Positions 23,120 through 35,925 are shown, counted from the first letter of the stretch. The stretch is DNA of 64,000 bases from Nepenthes gracilis (GCA_033239525.1 BSYO01000034.1:4621220-4685219), one strand, 5' to 3'. Notes: a model not told the origin generated them from the letters alone. Numbers and translations are program-made.

Positions 23120-23625
23120 ACTCCTGGCCTGCCTGACTGATCTGGATCCAATCTAGCATCCAGTCGACCTGACTAGTCAACAATCACTCCGGTGCCAAGC
23201 CTACCTGACAGATGTGGATCCAGTCCAACATCCATCTGATTTGGCTTGTTGACAATCCAGTCTGTCATCCAGCCGGTTTAACTCGTTAAGGATCCATTTT
23301 GACGCCAAGCTTACTTGACTAGTCTAGATCCAATCCAACATCCAGCCAGTTTGACCAGTCAATAATCCAATTTGGTGTCGAGAATGACCAATCGGTGATC
23401 TAGTCTGGCATCCAACCATTTTGATTGCTCAACAATCCATTCTGGAGTCTAGCTTGTCTGATTGGTTCACAATCCATTCTGACTTCAAACTGGACGGACG
23501 GTCCCACAATTCAGTCCAACTTCAAAACGAACTGACAGCTGCCCGGCGTCAGACCTAACTAGTAGTCCCTCAACCGAGTCTAACCTCAAGCTAGAGAGAC
23601 AACCGTGTGATCTTGTCTGACCTCA
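23120..23625. repeat. degenerate tandem repeats with TTGAC/GTCAA pairs, copy 2
   Basis: Counterpart of 3590-4085 with the same order of units. Individual units differ, for example in TTTGACCAGTCAATAATCC. Confidence 0.65.
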
Positions 23626-23769
23626 AAAAAAGAGAGAAAAGAATAACATCCAGAAAATCAAAGAGGAAAACAATGTGGACAAAAATACTTGCTAATTCCA
23701 TTCATTAGTCTCCTTTTACATAGTACAAAGCCTCCAGAGGCGATGAAGAACAGAAAAGAGAACTTGGAG

Positions 23770-24616
23770 TGACTATTCGGTTGCAAAAATTCTGCTTAAC
23801 TCAACTGCAACAAACTTTTAGATATGCATGCAAAAAGAGGAGCCCAAAAGAGTGACTGGCTTGCACCCAATAGACAGCGAAATGTGACTCGCATGAACAG
23901 TAGTTTGTGAGGAATTTGAACAGAGACTCATCCCGAAGAGAAGCCGCCATCCAAAAGGAGCTAGAGAAAAAGAAACGTTTCGTCCCGCAATAATGAGAAA
24001 ATGGCCTTGAGCTTAGTACCCGCCACCAACCCTACCAGTAGCAAGGCGTGGCTCACTACGATAGCAGTTCTCAAGGAGTCTGAGCAGCAACCCATTTCGA
24101 AGGCAAGTCACTACCCAAGGCAAAGACACAGTGAAAGGAAAGTCTCGCTTGACTCAAAAACAGTGGTAGGCTTGGCTCTGGAATGGATAGAAAAGGGTTG
24201 ACCAAAGCAGTTTCTCACACAAAAAGAGTGACCAAAGTAGACTTCTTGTGCATCATAGGATGACGCCTTCGAACGTTAGAGATGAGCTCCCTCGAATCCT
24301 AGCAGCCGGCAACTCAGGCTTTGTGACAATTTTAGGTTCCTACGCCATTTGATTGATAAAAGCAAGGTGTGCTACAGGGCACAAGAAACCCCTCGATTTA
24401 TAGCACGTGAAAGGATCAACGTGCCATTAAATGCCAAAGATTCCCCATGCCAGCGAATCCGCAGAAAATCACAGGTGTAGAGAATCACGCAAGAACCAGT
24501 AAGGCAAGAAATCAGAGAGCTACCTAGGGAAGGGACAAAAAAACAAAAAGACGAGACACATCCCATCCGTGAACACGTTGGGGGCTGAAAATTAAAACCC
24601 CGGCATAGAGAGCTAG
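23770..24616 (+). mobile_element. 3' internal region of a Tat element
   Basis: No ORF of note. The minus strand has GCTATAAAT at 24396-24404, like the TATA boxes of the other antisense cassettes, and an AT-rich 3'-end-like stretch at about 23695-23720. The part near 24420-24560 resembles the stretch between aORF and 3' LTR in element 2. The tract GCATAGAGAGCTAG (24603-24616) directly precedes the LTR. Confidence 0.5.
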
Positions 24617-25019
24617 TGAGCCGGTCCAACTAGAACTCTTTGCCTGAAAAACCTCTCAAGAACTCTTCAACAATTCTCGCTCTCTCAATATCAAAGCCAC
24701 TTCCCACCAAGTGTTACACGACCTCAAATCCGTTCCACGCCAAGCGCAACCTCTAAGTTATACTCAAACCCCCATACCCTTGCATCATCACGCATAGTTC
24801 CCACCCCCATATCTTTCTATCTCTTTGAGGAAGATTATTGATTTGTGTTTCGAATGATAAATCGAGGAGTAAGTCCTACTAATCTTCTAGCCTCTTATTC
24901 ATTCGTTGAGTTACGCAAGACCCAAATTATTAGAGACGGAGACTGAACTCGCCTAAATTCGACCCAACCAAGGAAGACTGGGAGGTTTCTTAATTCGCAC
25001 AACCCGGATCCAAGATGCA
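24617..25019 (+). repeat. Tat-family LTR (short or internally deleted)
   Basis: Begins TGAGCCGGTCC after the purine-rich tract and ends GGATCCAAGATGCA. The tail AATGATAAATCGAGGAGTAAG...AGAGACGGAGACTGAACTCG matches the LTR ends of elements 1 and 3. At 403 bp it is less than half the length of the others. Confidence 0.7.
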
Positions 25020-26360
25020 TTAAAATGATAAATATATATCACAAGAAGTTACTTAGAAATAAAATCTTTATTTTTCAGGGCAAGATCAGGGAGGTTTCAT
25101 AGAGCTAATTTTTTTACTACTCTAAATCGTTAATATTTAAATAAATAATTATAATTTAACTATTTTTTTTAAAATATAAAAAATTAATTAGAATCTGTTA
25201 TTAAATTATAATCATATATTTTAAATATATATGATTAAAATATGAAAACAAATAATCTTTATCAATTAAAGAGATTGAGCCACCCTACATGGTTCAAAAT
25301 TTTGCCTTATAACCCAGTCAATTATAGATAACATTGAGTTTTGGGACTGATACATCTTTATTTAATGTGTTACTTATTTTGCAAAAAGAAATAAAATATA
25401 TTTAATTACAAATCCTATTATGTATATTTTTTATCCTTAAAAAAAATCTCAAATAATGAATGATTTTTTTCCCTTTTTAAGTAAAAGACTGTCTCTTCAT
25501 TCAACTAATGTAGTTCACCCTTATAAATATAATTTTCTTATGAAGAGATAATCATACATTATATGAATGCTAGTATAATTTCTCACACAGGGCATCGTTA
25601 TTTGATGCTCGGACTATTCCCACTTATGATATTATCCGCTTTGTAATGGTTTGAGCCAAATTTTGTCACTAATATCATGTAGTATAAATACAGGATAAAT
25701 AAATAGGTATAAGTTTTCTCTCATGTAAATTATAAAAGGTAATTAATATAAATAATTTTTTTAAAAAAATAAAATATTATTTGCCTAAGTAAAATGTTAG
25801 GCCTGCGCATATTCAATATGATTTGAGTTTTTACATGATCGAATTAAATAAATGGAGATGAGTTACGCGTCCTCAGACACGGCCATGTGAATACCTGCTC
25901 CGATGGTTGCACACCATGAAATGGACCCCACAACAGTCTTTGATTTTGATAACCATGTAAACTCTTTGATTATTACTAATTACACTAAAAGTCTTAATAA
26001 CAGCTCATTAATTTCTTAATTCTAAATAAAGTCTATTTTTAAATATTTTTTAAAAATTTTAATTTTTGAAAAAAATTATTTCAATTTTTAAATAATCTTT
26101 TCTGCAATTGTTTTAATGGGTTTTAATTTAGTTACTTTTTTAAAGTATCTCAAAAATATTTTTAACAAAAATTATAACTACAAATTTGTAAAAAAATGAA
26201 ATTCTTTTTTTTAGAATCTTTGAATATTATATGAAAATATTATAATAAATTTTAAAATCAATATTTCTATAAAAATTATAAAATATTTTAAAAGTATTAT
26301 TTACATAAAAAACTATTAGTTATATAAAACATGATTTTTAAAAATACCTTTTATACGAAA
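25020..26360. repeat. AT-rich host DNA, duplicated copy 1
   Basis: No gene. 25030-26060 aligns with 62030-62760, including ACGGCCATGTGAATACC, GGTTGCACACCATGA and AACTCTTTGATTATTACTAA. The remainder to 26360 is AT-rich and diverged. Confidence 0.75.
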
Positions 26361-27365
26361 TGAAGTGTCCTTGGACTAGGGTTGGTTACAGATTAGATAG
26401 TCGCTGATCTTTCTTGACAAGTCAAATTAAAGTGGATTTGGTCTCCATTCTCGATAATCTAGATCATATATACTATAATAAATAAACGAGAGGTTAGAGG
26501 AAGGCGGGACTCACTCCCTGTGATATCCTCCAATACTCAAATTAAAAATTTTTCTATAAAGTGAAAAACAATGAAAGATGAAAGGAATACATGGATGCAC
26601 AAAAAAAGGGAATTGAGTGTGGACTTGAGAATTTGTCTCCTAAAAATGCACTTGGTAGGGAGCGGCTTTGAAAGATGGTGTACTCAAAGGCAAAGTGGCT
26701 TAATAGAATGAGAGCGAGAGCTATTTGATCTTTCAAGGATGCGTCTATGTCGAAAGAAATTGTTCGATCCTTCTTTCCACATAGGTGAAGGGTATTTACA
26801 CAATTGGAGCCATTATGGCTTCTCTCAGGCAACGCGGTTGGTGCCAACTGCCCTAACAGACTCGCTGAGCTATCTTAATGATCATGCAAGGGGTGCATAT
26901 GATAATCATGGCTATCGAGGGGCATTCTTTCCTTTTTCAAAATAATCCTAGAGGTCATTGTATGGAAATTGTCTTTCGGGGGGACTAGCTGAGCTGTAAC
27001 TGCCATCTTGGAATAATGTGCGATCATGAACAATATTTTAAAAATATTTACTGATCTATCAGGACAGTTATCGTGGCAGTATTATGGCAAATTCTTCTTG
27101 CCCATGCACACTGTGATGTCCGGTTGTCAACGGCTATGCAGAAGGGACAATCACAGGCATGGCAAAGTGTGCAATTCTAGTCGCTCGCTCCTAGTTGAAC
27201 AGTTTCAAGTTAACCCACATAAGCCATTCACTTCGCTTTTTGGTCATAGCACTCGATGGGCTGCCTCTGCTCGGGCTTTACTCTTGTCGACGCCTTAGTC
27301 TCGAGCGAACATCCGCTACCTGTAAGCTACATTCTGAGTCGACCCAAGGTCTACTAGACCCATCA
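26361..27365 (-). mobile_element. Tat solo LTR, reverse orientation
   Basis: On the minus strand it begins TGATGGGTCTAGTAGACC at 27365 and ends CCAAGGACACTTCA at 26361. Inside are ATTTGAGTATTGGAGGAT and GAATGGAGACCAAATC, matching the conserved right half of Tat LTRs. No gag-pol lies on either side. Flanking bases CGAAA (left) and CATAA (right) agree at only three of five, so an old insertion is likely. ORFs inside it are incidental. Confidence 0.72.
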
Positions 27366-28349
27366 CATAACATTAAAATATTTATATGCGTAATAAAATT
27401 ACAGACCTGGCCAACATTAAGTCAATCATTCCTTTGTGATAGCGACTAAGAGGAAAATTAACCAACCATAAAATATTTATGATATTATATATTTAACTAT
27501 ATCCCATAAAGTTTTAAATCAAATAATCAAAGTTGGTGGCTTGAAGCTCCCAATATGAGAGAAAGAAGAATAGTACTTTCACTTCGAGAAGAAAGCGGGT
27601 CTTTAAAATAAAAAGAAAAGATATTCTTTGGTTTTTCATTTATAAAAGATTACTCAATATAAGTTATATTCATACTAAACCATTAGTTAAGATAAATTGT
27701 CCAAACCTCCGGTACGTGGATTAAGTGTCCAGGTTGATTAATTCGAACTATTTATACGATATGCATTACTAAGCTCATTAGTTTAACATTATTTGTTCTA
27801 TTCAACTCACCGATGAAGTGAAACTGAATCCTTCTATGATTATAATAATGTTGGGTGACTTTTAAAATATTTAGTTTATTAGGATTTCAAGATAATATTG
27901 ACAACAGAAGCTATAACCCGGGATTGCATCACAATGGAAGTGGCCAACGAAACAAAGCAACCAAAACGCATGGATTAAGTGAGCCATCCAAGATCAAATG
28001 GTAGAATGAAGAAAAAAAATAGCAATAACTCTTCTATTCATGATTATGAAAATAATAGATATACATTCATAGAATGTACAGGCCACTGAACCTCACACCA
28101 CCAAATCATAGAACTAAAAATTCTTAAAGTGGTCCAAGTCCGTTAAGAATTTTTGGAAAGATCTGACCAGTCTCAATAGTAATTCTACCATTGATCTCCC
28201 GGGTACATCGTTGAAGACTATTAAATATTACAGAAGGAGATTGAGACTCCAATACAAAAGGGTACCTCAAAAAATATTTGTAAAATTCTAGATCTACCCT
28301 AGGTAATAATAAAGATGACAAGAAACAGGTTGAACGATGATGAAACCGA
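27366..28349. other. intergenic DNA with orphan CNL leader copy D
   Basis: 27480-27680 resembles the CNL leader region at 19380-19680 (TAAATCAAATAATCAA, then TTGAAGCTCC and a GA-rich stretch), without downstream exons. 28396-28124 on the minus strand has a 90-codon ORF I do not recognise; the AT-rich text at 28010-28080 could be its 3' flank. Nothing further is supported. Confidence 0.45.
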
Positions 28350-30989
28350 GTGGTGACAAAAGCCATTAATAGAGGGTCTACCAAACCTGCCAGCAAAAAG
28401 GCTAAATATCATTTTGAGAACGCCTTTTCTAACAAAAGACAGAAATTATTGATAGAAAATAATGTCATTAGTTTTGATAACGATAATATGGTAAATGAAA
28501 TTTCATCTCATTTTGACCCTCTTTTGTGTCTGCAATCGTTTCAAATGCAATTTATGACTATAAATTAAAATGAGTCTTTATAAATAATAAAAATTTAAAA
28601 AATATTCTTTATCTCGATACGTTTATTAAATTGGGGCATAAAAGTAGTCAAATGAAACCCTTGGATGGACCGCTATATGGACTTGTTGACAAACTAATCC
28701 GTGTGAAGGGAATAGTATATCCAAAGGTTACGGTGAGGGCATATCCAAAAATGGCCTCCTGTATGCTAACCTTCTTAATTGTTGATCTTTCATTAGTCTA
28801 TAATGTTAGACCGGTCATTCTTAACAATATTCGAAGCGATCATCTCAATTTCACATCTTTAACTAGATACGGAATTGTAGAAGTCAATCGAGACCAGGTC
28901 ATCAAATAATTCGCTATTTAACGCAACTCAATGGCCTAGCAGCTTTCTAACAAGTTGAGAAGTTTGATATTCAGGATAAAGCCTCTCTCCAACAAGTAAA
29001 ACCAGTTAGAGTCACTCCTCTAAATTCCTTTGAATATAACAGACTCAAATAAATATGTTCAATAGAGTCTACACTAACCTAAGACCGAAAAAAGGGGTTA
29101 ATTAAGCTTTTACGAAAAAAATGCATACGTCTTCACCTAGAGTCTGGCTGACATGCTAGGTGTTTCGACAAAAATGATAGCTCACAAGCTGAGTTTCATA
29201 ACATGACACAAGCCAATCAAACAAAAAAGATAAAAATTCTCTATAAAAAACTCATAACAATATGTGAAGATGTCAAGAAGTTACCGATACCGTATTTATC
29301 TTGGAAGTAAATTATCCGAATTTGTAATCCGACATTGTTTTTATCAAAAAAAAGTAATGAAAAATGAAAAATGTACGCTATCTTCACAAATATAAATAAA
29401 GCATGTCCAAAAATTAGTTTTTCGCTTTCATATATTATCCTACTAGTTGACTGAACGTCCAAACATTAACTACTAAATTTTTTAGATGCTTACTTTGGTA
29501 TAATTAAATCCAAACAAATCCAAAAAATAAAGAGAAAGCCTCATTAGTGATCAACTAGGGTACCTACTGTTACAAAATAATACTATGAACAAAACATTTA
29601 AACGTAAATCAGAAAAAATATAGAGGTATACGTTGATAACATACTTATCAAAAGTATACCTATTAACAATTTGGTCGAGATATTTGAGGTACTTAAGACA
29701 TACTGAATAAAGTTAAATACAATCAAATGTGTATTTGGGGTAACTTTCAATAAATTTATGGAATTTATTACCTCATAATGCGGGATAGAGGTAAATCCAA
29801 AGAAGATAAAAGTCATAACAAATACAAAGCCATTTCGAACTGTCAAAGAAATCCAAAGGTTAAGTAGAAGAATGGTTGCTCTATCTCAATTTTTGGCAAT
29901 GACAGCTAAAAAATATCTCCAATTCTCTAATGCATTAAGAGGAACAAAAACAAACAATTTCTCAAGGGACAGATGAGTATCAGCAAGTTTTTCGAGAATT
30001 TAAAGAATGTTTGATACATCTACCTTTATTAACTTGTCCTAAAAAGGATAAAAATTACATCTCTACCCAGGCCAATTAAAAAAAAACCTTGGGTGTCATT
30101 TTGATGGGAAGAAGAGAGTCAATATGATCTTAACATATACGAAGACTCAAGTATGTGTAGATAAAAAAGCGTTACTTTAGCCTTAATTTTTGTTACAAGA
30201 AAGCTTCAATCATATTTTCAAGACTACAAGATTATGGTCTTGACAGATCAACTATTAAAATAGATCTTGAAGAGGCAAGAAGAATTTGAATACCTAACAA
30301 ACCTCTACGAAGAGTCAATTCCTTGCAAATTTTACTATTGAAATGACAATCCTAATCACAAAAGAAACATATGAATATATGAAGGTAACTCCAAAAGAAT
30401 CATTGCCCGCACGGACGTTACATGTCGATGGAGCATCTTCATAGTCAAGTAGCAAAGCCGAAGTAGTATTGAGTTCACTAGAATGATTCGTAATAAAACA
30501 TATAGTCACATTTGCATTCCCAACCACCAACAATATTGTAGAATGTGAGACTATAGCCGATTTGAATCCTATTAAGGAATATTCCATCAAGAACTTGATT
30601 GTTTATAGTGAATTTGAGTTGGTAGTCAATTAAATGTAAGCTAAATTCAAAGAATCCAACCCAAACCTGACAAAATACCTCCACAAGGTATAAGATCTCT
30701 TATCATCTCTCAATAAGATTGAAATTATCCACATCCTAAGAAAAGATAAATGAAAAATCGAATGACTATTTAAGATGGCAATATCCGATTGCCCAAAATG
30801 ATATACCCAAGACATGAGATAAATGCTTCAAAGGCCTAGTATCGAGAAATGAGATTTTTCAAGTGATAGATGAGGTAATTTGGATGATTCTATACCTAAA
30901 GTACGAAAGTAAAATGCTTCCAAACGAATCTCCAAAGGTAAAACAAAATTTAAAAAAAAAGGCTGTTTGATATACTCTGATGGACGAGT
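28350..30989 (+). mobile_element. old AT-eroded Tat element, left part (gag end to second RNase H)
   Basis: Follows element 2 protein by protein: end of gag (VISFDNDN), protease region, connector, RT (CVFGVTFNKF, then GIEVNPKKIK), first RNase H, second RNase H (LHVDGASS, then FPTTNNIVECETIADLNPI). Nearly every domain carries stops and frameshifts, and the DNA is far more AT-rich than element 2. No LTR remains on the left. The reading breaks at 30989 inside the start of the integrase region and resumes at 44762 and again at 49602. Confidence 0.85.
28631..28909 (+). pseudogene. Tat protease region, old element
   Basis: A 92-codon open stretch (MKPLDGPLYGLVDKLIRVKG, then TVRAYPKMASCMLTFLIVDL and LVYNVR) matches the second half of the element 2 protease region (VEGPLYGLDNEPVPVQET, then TYPKTASRVLTFLVVDLPS). 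The active-site segment upstream is lost in frame breaks. Retroviral-type aspartic protease, inactive here. Confidence 0.8.
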
Positions 30990-32401
30990 TGTGACGGACG
31001 AATAAACTTAATACCACCTAACATAATTTCCGTCAATAACTAGATACAAATATTAAAATATCCAACCATATAAGGAAACCAAGTATGCACATGATCCAAA
31101 TATTGCCACAATATTTTCTTGGCTCCAATGCCATATCGTCAAGCTACAACGTCAGATCAAGAGATACCAATAGGTACCAAAAACAAACTATAAAGACCTG
31201 CGGAAGCATATAAATATCCATCATTACACAACGAAAACTATAACCATCAAAGTATCGGCAGATAAACTATAATACATCAAAATATCTTTCTACATAAACA
31301 TAGATCCACAAAATCATCCTCAAAAGCCTAGCAACCAATGACTTCTAATCTTTCTCATCAAGGCTCAACTCGTGCACATGTGAAGTTAGAAAAATAGTAA
31401 ATGAGTGAACCAAATACTCAATAAAGTACAAATATAAATAAAGACATACACATTTATACTTTAAAAACATATTAAGAAGATGGAGTAGAATCATAAATTC
31501 AGATACATAAATATAAAAATATGATCAAATATATTTTCTGAACACATTTAACTTTCATAATTTATTTCTAATTTCCTTTGGATATTAAAATTGTATTCAT
31601 GATCAAAATATTTCATATTGCATTCAAATCTCTTATTTTACTCCTAATTCCTTTAGCCTTCAAATTATACAAAAACTTATTTATCTTTAGAGACCAAACT
31701 AGTCTTTATCAATTAATGGAGCAGATAATCGAGAAAAATGATTGTATTCACTCCACACAAATAAAAGGCCTACGCCTATAGTTTTTCCAGAGGCAATGCA
31801 TATAGAACCCGTCTTATAAAGCCCCACAGCAGGGCATTTTTTTCAATACAACTGTAATATCTTAAGATACGCTAAGAAATATCACCCTCTGAAATAAAAA
31901 TCCTCGACCTAATTCCATGAATACTTTTCATAATTTAATTGAAAACACTTCATAAACATATTGATATTAATAACAAACAACAGATAACGGATAATAAATT
32001 GTAGAGTTTTAATGTCTTATCACAGATTCACATTTCATATTCTTGAGAATATTAATACATATTTTAGATTCTTGCAAATACAGATACATATTTTTATATA
32101 CTTGGAATACAGATACATATTGCATATTCTTTGTGAATTTAAGTCTTAGACTTTAATAAATAATTTTTCATAAAAAGCAGATAAGCAAATAATTATAAAC
32201 TTTACAAAACAGACGATTTTTTAGCATAAACAGATGAACAGATAATAATAATTAGTCCATAAATCATACTTCTCAAATTTAAATTATAATAAACAGATAA
32301 ACTTTAACAGATGACTTTTTATAGATATAACTTTAGATTTAAACAAATAAACTTAACAGAAATCAAATAATCCTTACACCAAAATTTAATACTTTACAGT
32401 T
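30990..32401 (-). mobile_element. reverse solo LTR (about 2.4 kb), left half
   Basis: The left terminus TGTGACGGACG is the reverse complement of an LTR end CGTCCGTCACA. AT-rich, no ORF of note. The LTR resumes at 43807 after the element 2 insertion. Flanking CGAGT (30985-30989) compares with CAGGT at 44762-44766, three of five matching, and the broken Tat frame continues across the two ends. Confidence 0.65.
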
Positions 32402-33721
32402 TGATGGGTACACTAATAATGGGCTGGCCTAAAGAAAAGTCAATAGAAGCCGAAGACAGTCGGTCAACATTTTTGAGGGCCCAGTAAGAAGATGGGCCCA
32501 GAAGCTGGAAAGGCCAAGACGGTCAACGCCAACGTTGACCGTCTTGGCGGCCAACTTACTCACAAACGGTCAACTCAATGTTGACCGGCTTGATTGGGCC
32601 TTTAAAGGCCTTGCAACAGTGATGGGCCTATTCCATTCTAGCCCACAGCTCATCAGCTGATCGCCAGCCACTCTACCTCCGTTCTCCACGAGGGCGGCCA
32701 ACAGCTGACGGTCAACTCAGACGTTGACCGTCTGTGCCCTGCACAACGGGCCCAAAAGGGCTATTCTACAATAATGGACCTGGGTCACTTAGGCCCAAAA
32801 CCCATCTGTAGTCTGACGACGGGCACCTTTCATAAGGGCGGCCAACACGCACGTAGACGGTCAACCCGAGCATTGACCGTCCGCGCTTTGCACATTGGGC
32901 CCCAAGAAGCCTTTTAACAGTAACGGGCCTGACCCGTTTAGGCCCACCAGTCATAAAAAGGCCAACCACGATCCTCCAAAGATATTCCACAATCTCAAAA
33001 GAAATATCAGCAAGATTGGCGCCCCTCAAAGAAGGAAAGCGCCAGATCTTCCCAACTCCTTGCCAGCCAAGGAGTTTCAACGGTAACATACCGGGGAGGA
33101 AAGGAACCAACTTGGAAAGTGGTTGGCCGCCTCAGAAGAAAACAATCTTCCACAATTGGGCAACAAGCAGCAGCCTCCAGCAGGAAGGCCAGCAGCAGAT
33201 CACGAGGGCGATCACTCCTTCCAAAGGAGGAGGATCGCCATCTTAGCCATAAGAAAAGGCTCTGGATTCACCATCCAGAGAGGAGAAAGAAAGAGGAGGA
33301 AAAAGAAAAGAAAAAAGGCTCTCATTCAGACGGAAAAACCCTAAGTGTTCTGAGGAACAAGCTCGGTTCCCTGCAGCCAAACTCTCAAAACACAATTAAA
33401 CTCCAAGGCAACGAACGAGTCTCGCCGGCCGTTCTTTGCCTTCCCACCATCCAGATACGAGAAAGGTCTTGCGCCTCTCTGACATATGGAACAAGACACT
33501 CTCTTCCCCGCTCCCATTGCTCTCTACTTTCAGTTCCTTCCATTGAAGGTTATTTTACTGACTTGAGCGTCGGAGTATTTTCGGTGGGATTACATCACGC
33601 CGTTAACGCTGACCTCTTGTTCGTTTTAGTGGTGTGCAGGATTCGTGCTCGGTGAACGGAGCCGGTTCAGACCATCCAAAAGAATCCGAATCTGTTCGAA
33701 GTCGGATCCAGGTACGCATCA
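32402..33721 (+). repeat. 5' LTR of element 2
   Basis: TGATGGGTACAC to GGTACGCATCA. U3 holds four inverted GGTCAAC/GTTGACC pairs (32521-32878). The right part has ACTTGAGCGTCGGAGTATTT and CCGAATCTGTTCGAAGTCGG. The ORFs inside are chance frames. Confidence 0.93.
32521..32878. promoter_or_regulatory. four inverted W-box pairs in U3
   Basis: GGTCAAC, 5-6 bases, then GTTGACC (or ATTGACC) at 32521-32540, 32568-32586, 32710-32729 and 32859-32878. TTGACC/TTGACT is the W-box bound by WRKY transcription factors. The 3' LTR has the pairs at 42604-42623, 42651-42669, 42794-42813 and 42943-42962; the last is altered to GTTGATC. Confidence 0.6.
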
Positions 33722-33740
33722 TTGGCGCCGTCTGTGGGAA
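33722..33740 (+). promoter_or_regulatory. primer-binding site of element 2
   Basis: TTGGCGCCGTCTGTGGGAA begins directly after the 5' LTR. It has the TGGCGCC start of a site complementary to a tRNA 3' end and is the form seen in plant Tat elements. I did not determine the tRNA. Confidence 0.8.
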
Positions 33741-33805
33741 GCTCTTACGAAAAGCCTACCACAAAAAATCTGCACAAACTCTCTCTGTCACCTTCTGCTT
33801 CTACA

Positions 33806-35531
33806 ATGGTGAACACGAGAGCATAGGCTAGCGACCCCGCTAGAGATGCTGCTAACCCCGACCAAGACCATGCTGCTGATGTCCTGGTCAACGGGGCCAC
33901 AGGTGGAGTTCCACCGCCTTACATTCAACAACTGGTGGAGCGGTCTGAGGCCAACAATCGCTGCTCCAATCGCTGTACAGACAAAGAATAACAACAAGTG
34001 GCTCCGCCAACAGTCATTCCCGCCCCTGCCACCAAAAAGGGTGACCAGAGGAAGAAGAAGCCGGCCAAGAGGCCTGCCAAAGCCGGAAACAATCTGGCTC
34101 CGGCGTCCTCCCGCGTTCCTGGCCAGAACAGGCCAATGGAACACTCCGGGAGTACGTCTCCGACAGAGAGCCCAGAAAGAAGAAACCCTCGATACTCTCG
34201 GGCGGAAGACCACCACATAGTCCAGGAGCAAGCCTCCAGATCGCTAGGTCGATGGTGGCGGAGGCCGACCGGGCCTTTGAACCCCGGGGTAAGAGCGGAG
34301 TTGAGGAATTTTCAACTCAAGCGTCAAGAACGCCACTCGCGCCGATCTGCGAGTTGACCAAATCTGGAACCACGTGTTCCAGAATGACGAACGCGCCATC
34401 GACTTGGACAGGTCTCCTTTCACTGTAGAAATCTTGAGCCGTCCACTGCCGTCTAAGTTTAAAATGCCATCCCTTGACTTATACGATGGGGGCAGTGATC
34501 CAATTGACCACCTGGATCACTTCCGCACCCATCTAAGTCTACAAAGGCTAGAAGATTCAGCGATGTGTCGCTACTTCCCGCTCACGCTGAAGGGAGACGC
34601 CAGAATCTGGTTTCACCATCTCCCTTCAGGCACTGTTAGCAGTTTCCGTGAACTCACGGATCTCTTCCTGGCTCAATACGCTTCGAGCCGACGAGAAGAG
34701 AAGCAGCAGTGGCATCTCTTCCACATTAAGCAGAAACTGGGAGAGAACCCACGGCGTTTCCTGGATCGCTTCGTGGCTGAGGCCAGAAGGATCCCCAGGA
34801 TCACTGAAGAGATGAAGTTAGGCGGCTTCATCTCGGCGCTTACTTCGGTGACTTCTTCAAGCACCGCCCATAAGAACCCTCGGACTTTTCGCGAGGAGGG
34901 AATCTATCACAGTGGCCTACGGCAGAAAAGAAGAGGCCAACGAGGCAAAACGTCTGAGCGGACGGATGGATCGCCTCGGCCGTTCCCCGGTGAAGGGAAA
35001 AGGAAATCTGCGGCGGATCACCCCGCTTGAAGCGGCCTTGGCCAGGCCAGGCCGTAACGCAAAGACTACGGGGCTCACCACTTTCACGCCCTTGACAGAC
35101 ACGCGCTCCAATGTCCTAATGCAGATCTACGGAGAAAAGTTTTTAAAGTGGCCAAAAACGCTGAAGAAAGACTCTGAAAATCAGTCCAAGTACTGTGACT
35201 TCCATCGTTCTGCTGGCCACTCAACCGAAGACTATAAAACGCTGCAGAGGAAAATCGAGGACCTGATTCGCAGAGGACACCTCACCCGATTCGTTAAGGG
35301 ACTTGGACAGAACTCAGGAGCGGCTGATGAAGAGGGGCAGGAGCAGACGCCTCCCCGAAACAGGATTGCGGCAGGAGTAGTTAATATGGTCAACACCCGA
35401 CCTGCCAGGAGCCCGACAGACAGCAAGGAGCAGCAGGCTGGGAGGAAGAAGCCACGCACAGTGGACAACATCATTAGCTTCAGTGATTGTGACTCGAACC
35501 ATGTAATCTCCCCCCATGCTGACCCCTTGTA
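33806..35531 (+). pseudogene. gag of element 2 (broken)
   Basis: The likely start is ATG at 33806, reading MVNTRA and then a TAG at 33824. The capsid-like retrotransposon gag domain (PF03732 type) is open at 34374-34860 with PFTVEILSRPLPSKFKMPSL, LKGDARIWFHHLP and SSFRELTDLFLAQY. A frame change near 34860-34912 leads to the C-terminal part with KYCDFHRSAGHSTEDYKTL, a zinc-knuckle-like segment in which the last Cys of related elements is Tyr. It ends at a stop at 35530. Gag would form the virus-like particle. Confidence 0.85.
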
Positions 35532-35534
35532 ATT

Positions 35535-35921
35535 TCGGCACTCATTTCAGATGGTACTTCAGACTACCAGCTGAAACGAGTCTTTATTGATAATGGTAGC
35601 TCTAAAGACTTGCTTTACTTGGACGCATTCTTTAAATTGGACCTAAAAAAGAATCAACTAAAACCTGTTGAAGGACCCTTGTACGGCCTTGACAATGAAC
35701 CAGTGCCCGTTCAAGAGACAGTCCAACTGGAAGTCACCCTGGGTACCTACCCGAAAACAGCAAGTCGCGTGCTAACCTTTCTAGTAGTTGACCTGCCCTC
35801 AGTATACAACGCTATACTGGGCAGACCTTGCCTGGCGACATTCAGGGTAGTTACCTCGATTTTGCACCTCAAAATGAAATTCCCGACACCCTACGGTGTC
35901 GGTGAAGTGTTAGGCGATTAA
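35535..35921 (+). pseudogene. aspartic protease region of element 2
   Basis: The frame contains VFIDNGSSKDLLYLD, where D-N-G-S stands at the usual D-[ST]-G active site, then VEGPLYGLDNEPVPV and VLTFLVVDLPSVYNAILGRP, the standard Tat protease sequence with its ILGRP end. It terminates at 35921 before the connector to RT. It would cleave Gag-Pol. The N in place of S/T probably reduces or abolishes activity. Confidence 0.82.
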
Positions 35922-35925
35922 GTAA

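Larger units (their letters stand above)
21203..23769. repeat. 2.6-kb mosaic retroelement block, copy 2
   Basis: Second copy of 1668-4229, in the same orientation and order. The left flank is CNL upstream DNA; the right flank is the 3' region of a Tat element ending in an LTR at 25019. Confidence 0.85.

Noticed and set aside
26554..27449. Several ORFs up to 97 codons on both strands
   Set aside because: They fall inside the reverse solo LTR and match no protein domain I recognise.
28124..28396. Minus-strand 90-codon ORF
   Set aside because: No family recognised; single isolated frame in eroded DNA beside an old Tat element, so not called as a gene.
33016..34231. ORFs of 60-180 codons at 33016-33655, and overlapping frames at 33788-34231
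   Set aside because: The first lie in the LTR and recur in the other LTR (43207-43740); the others overlap the start of gag in shadow frames.
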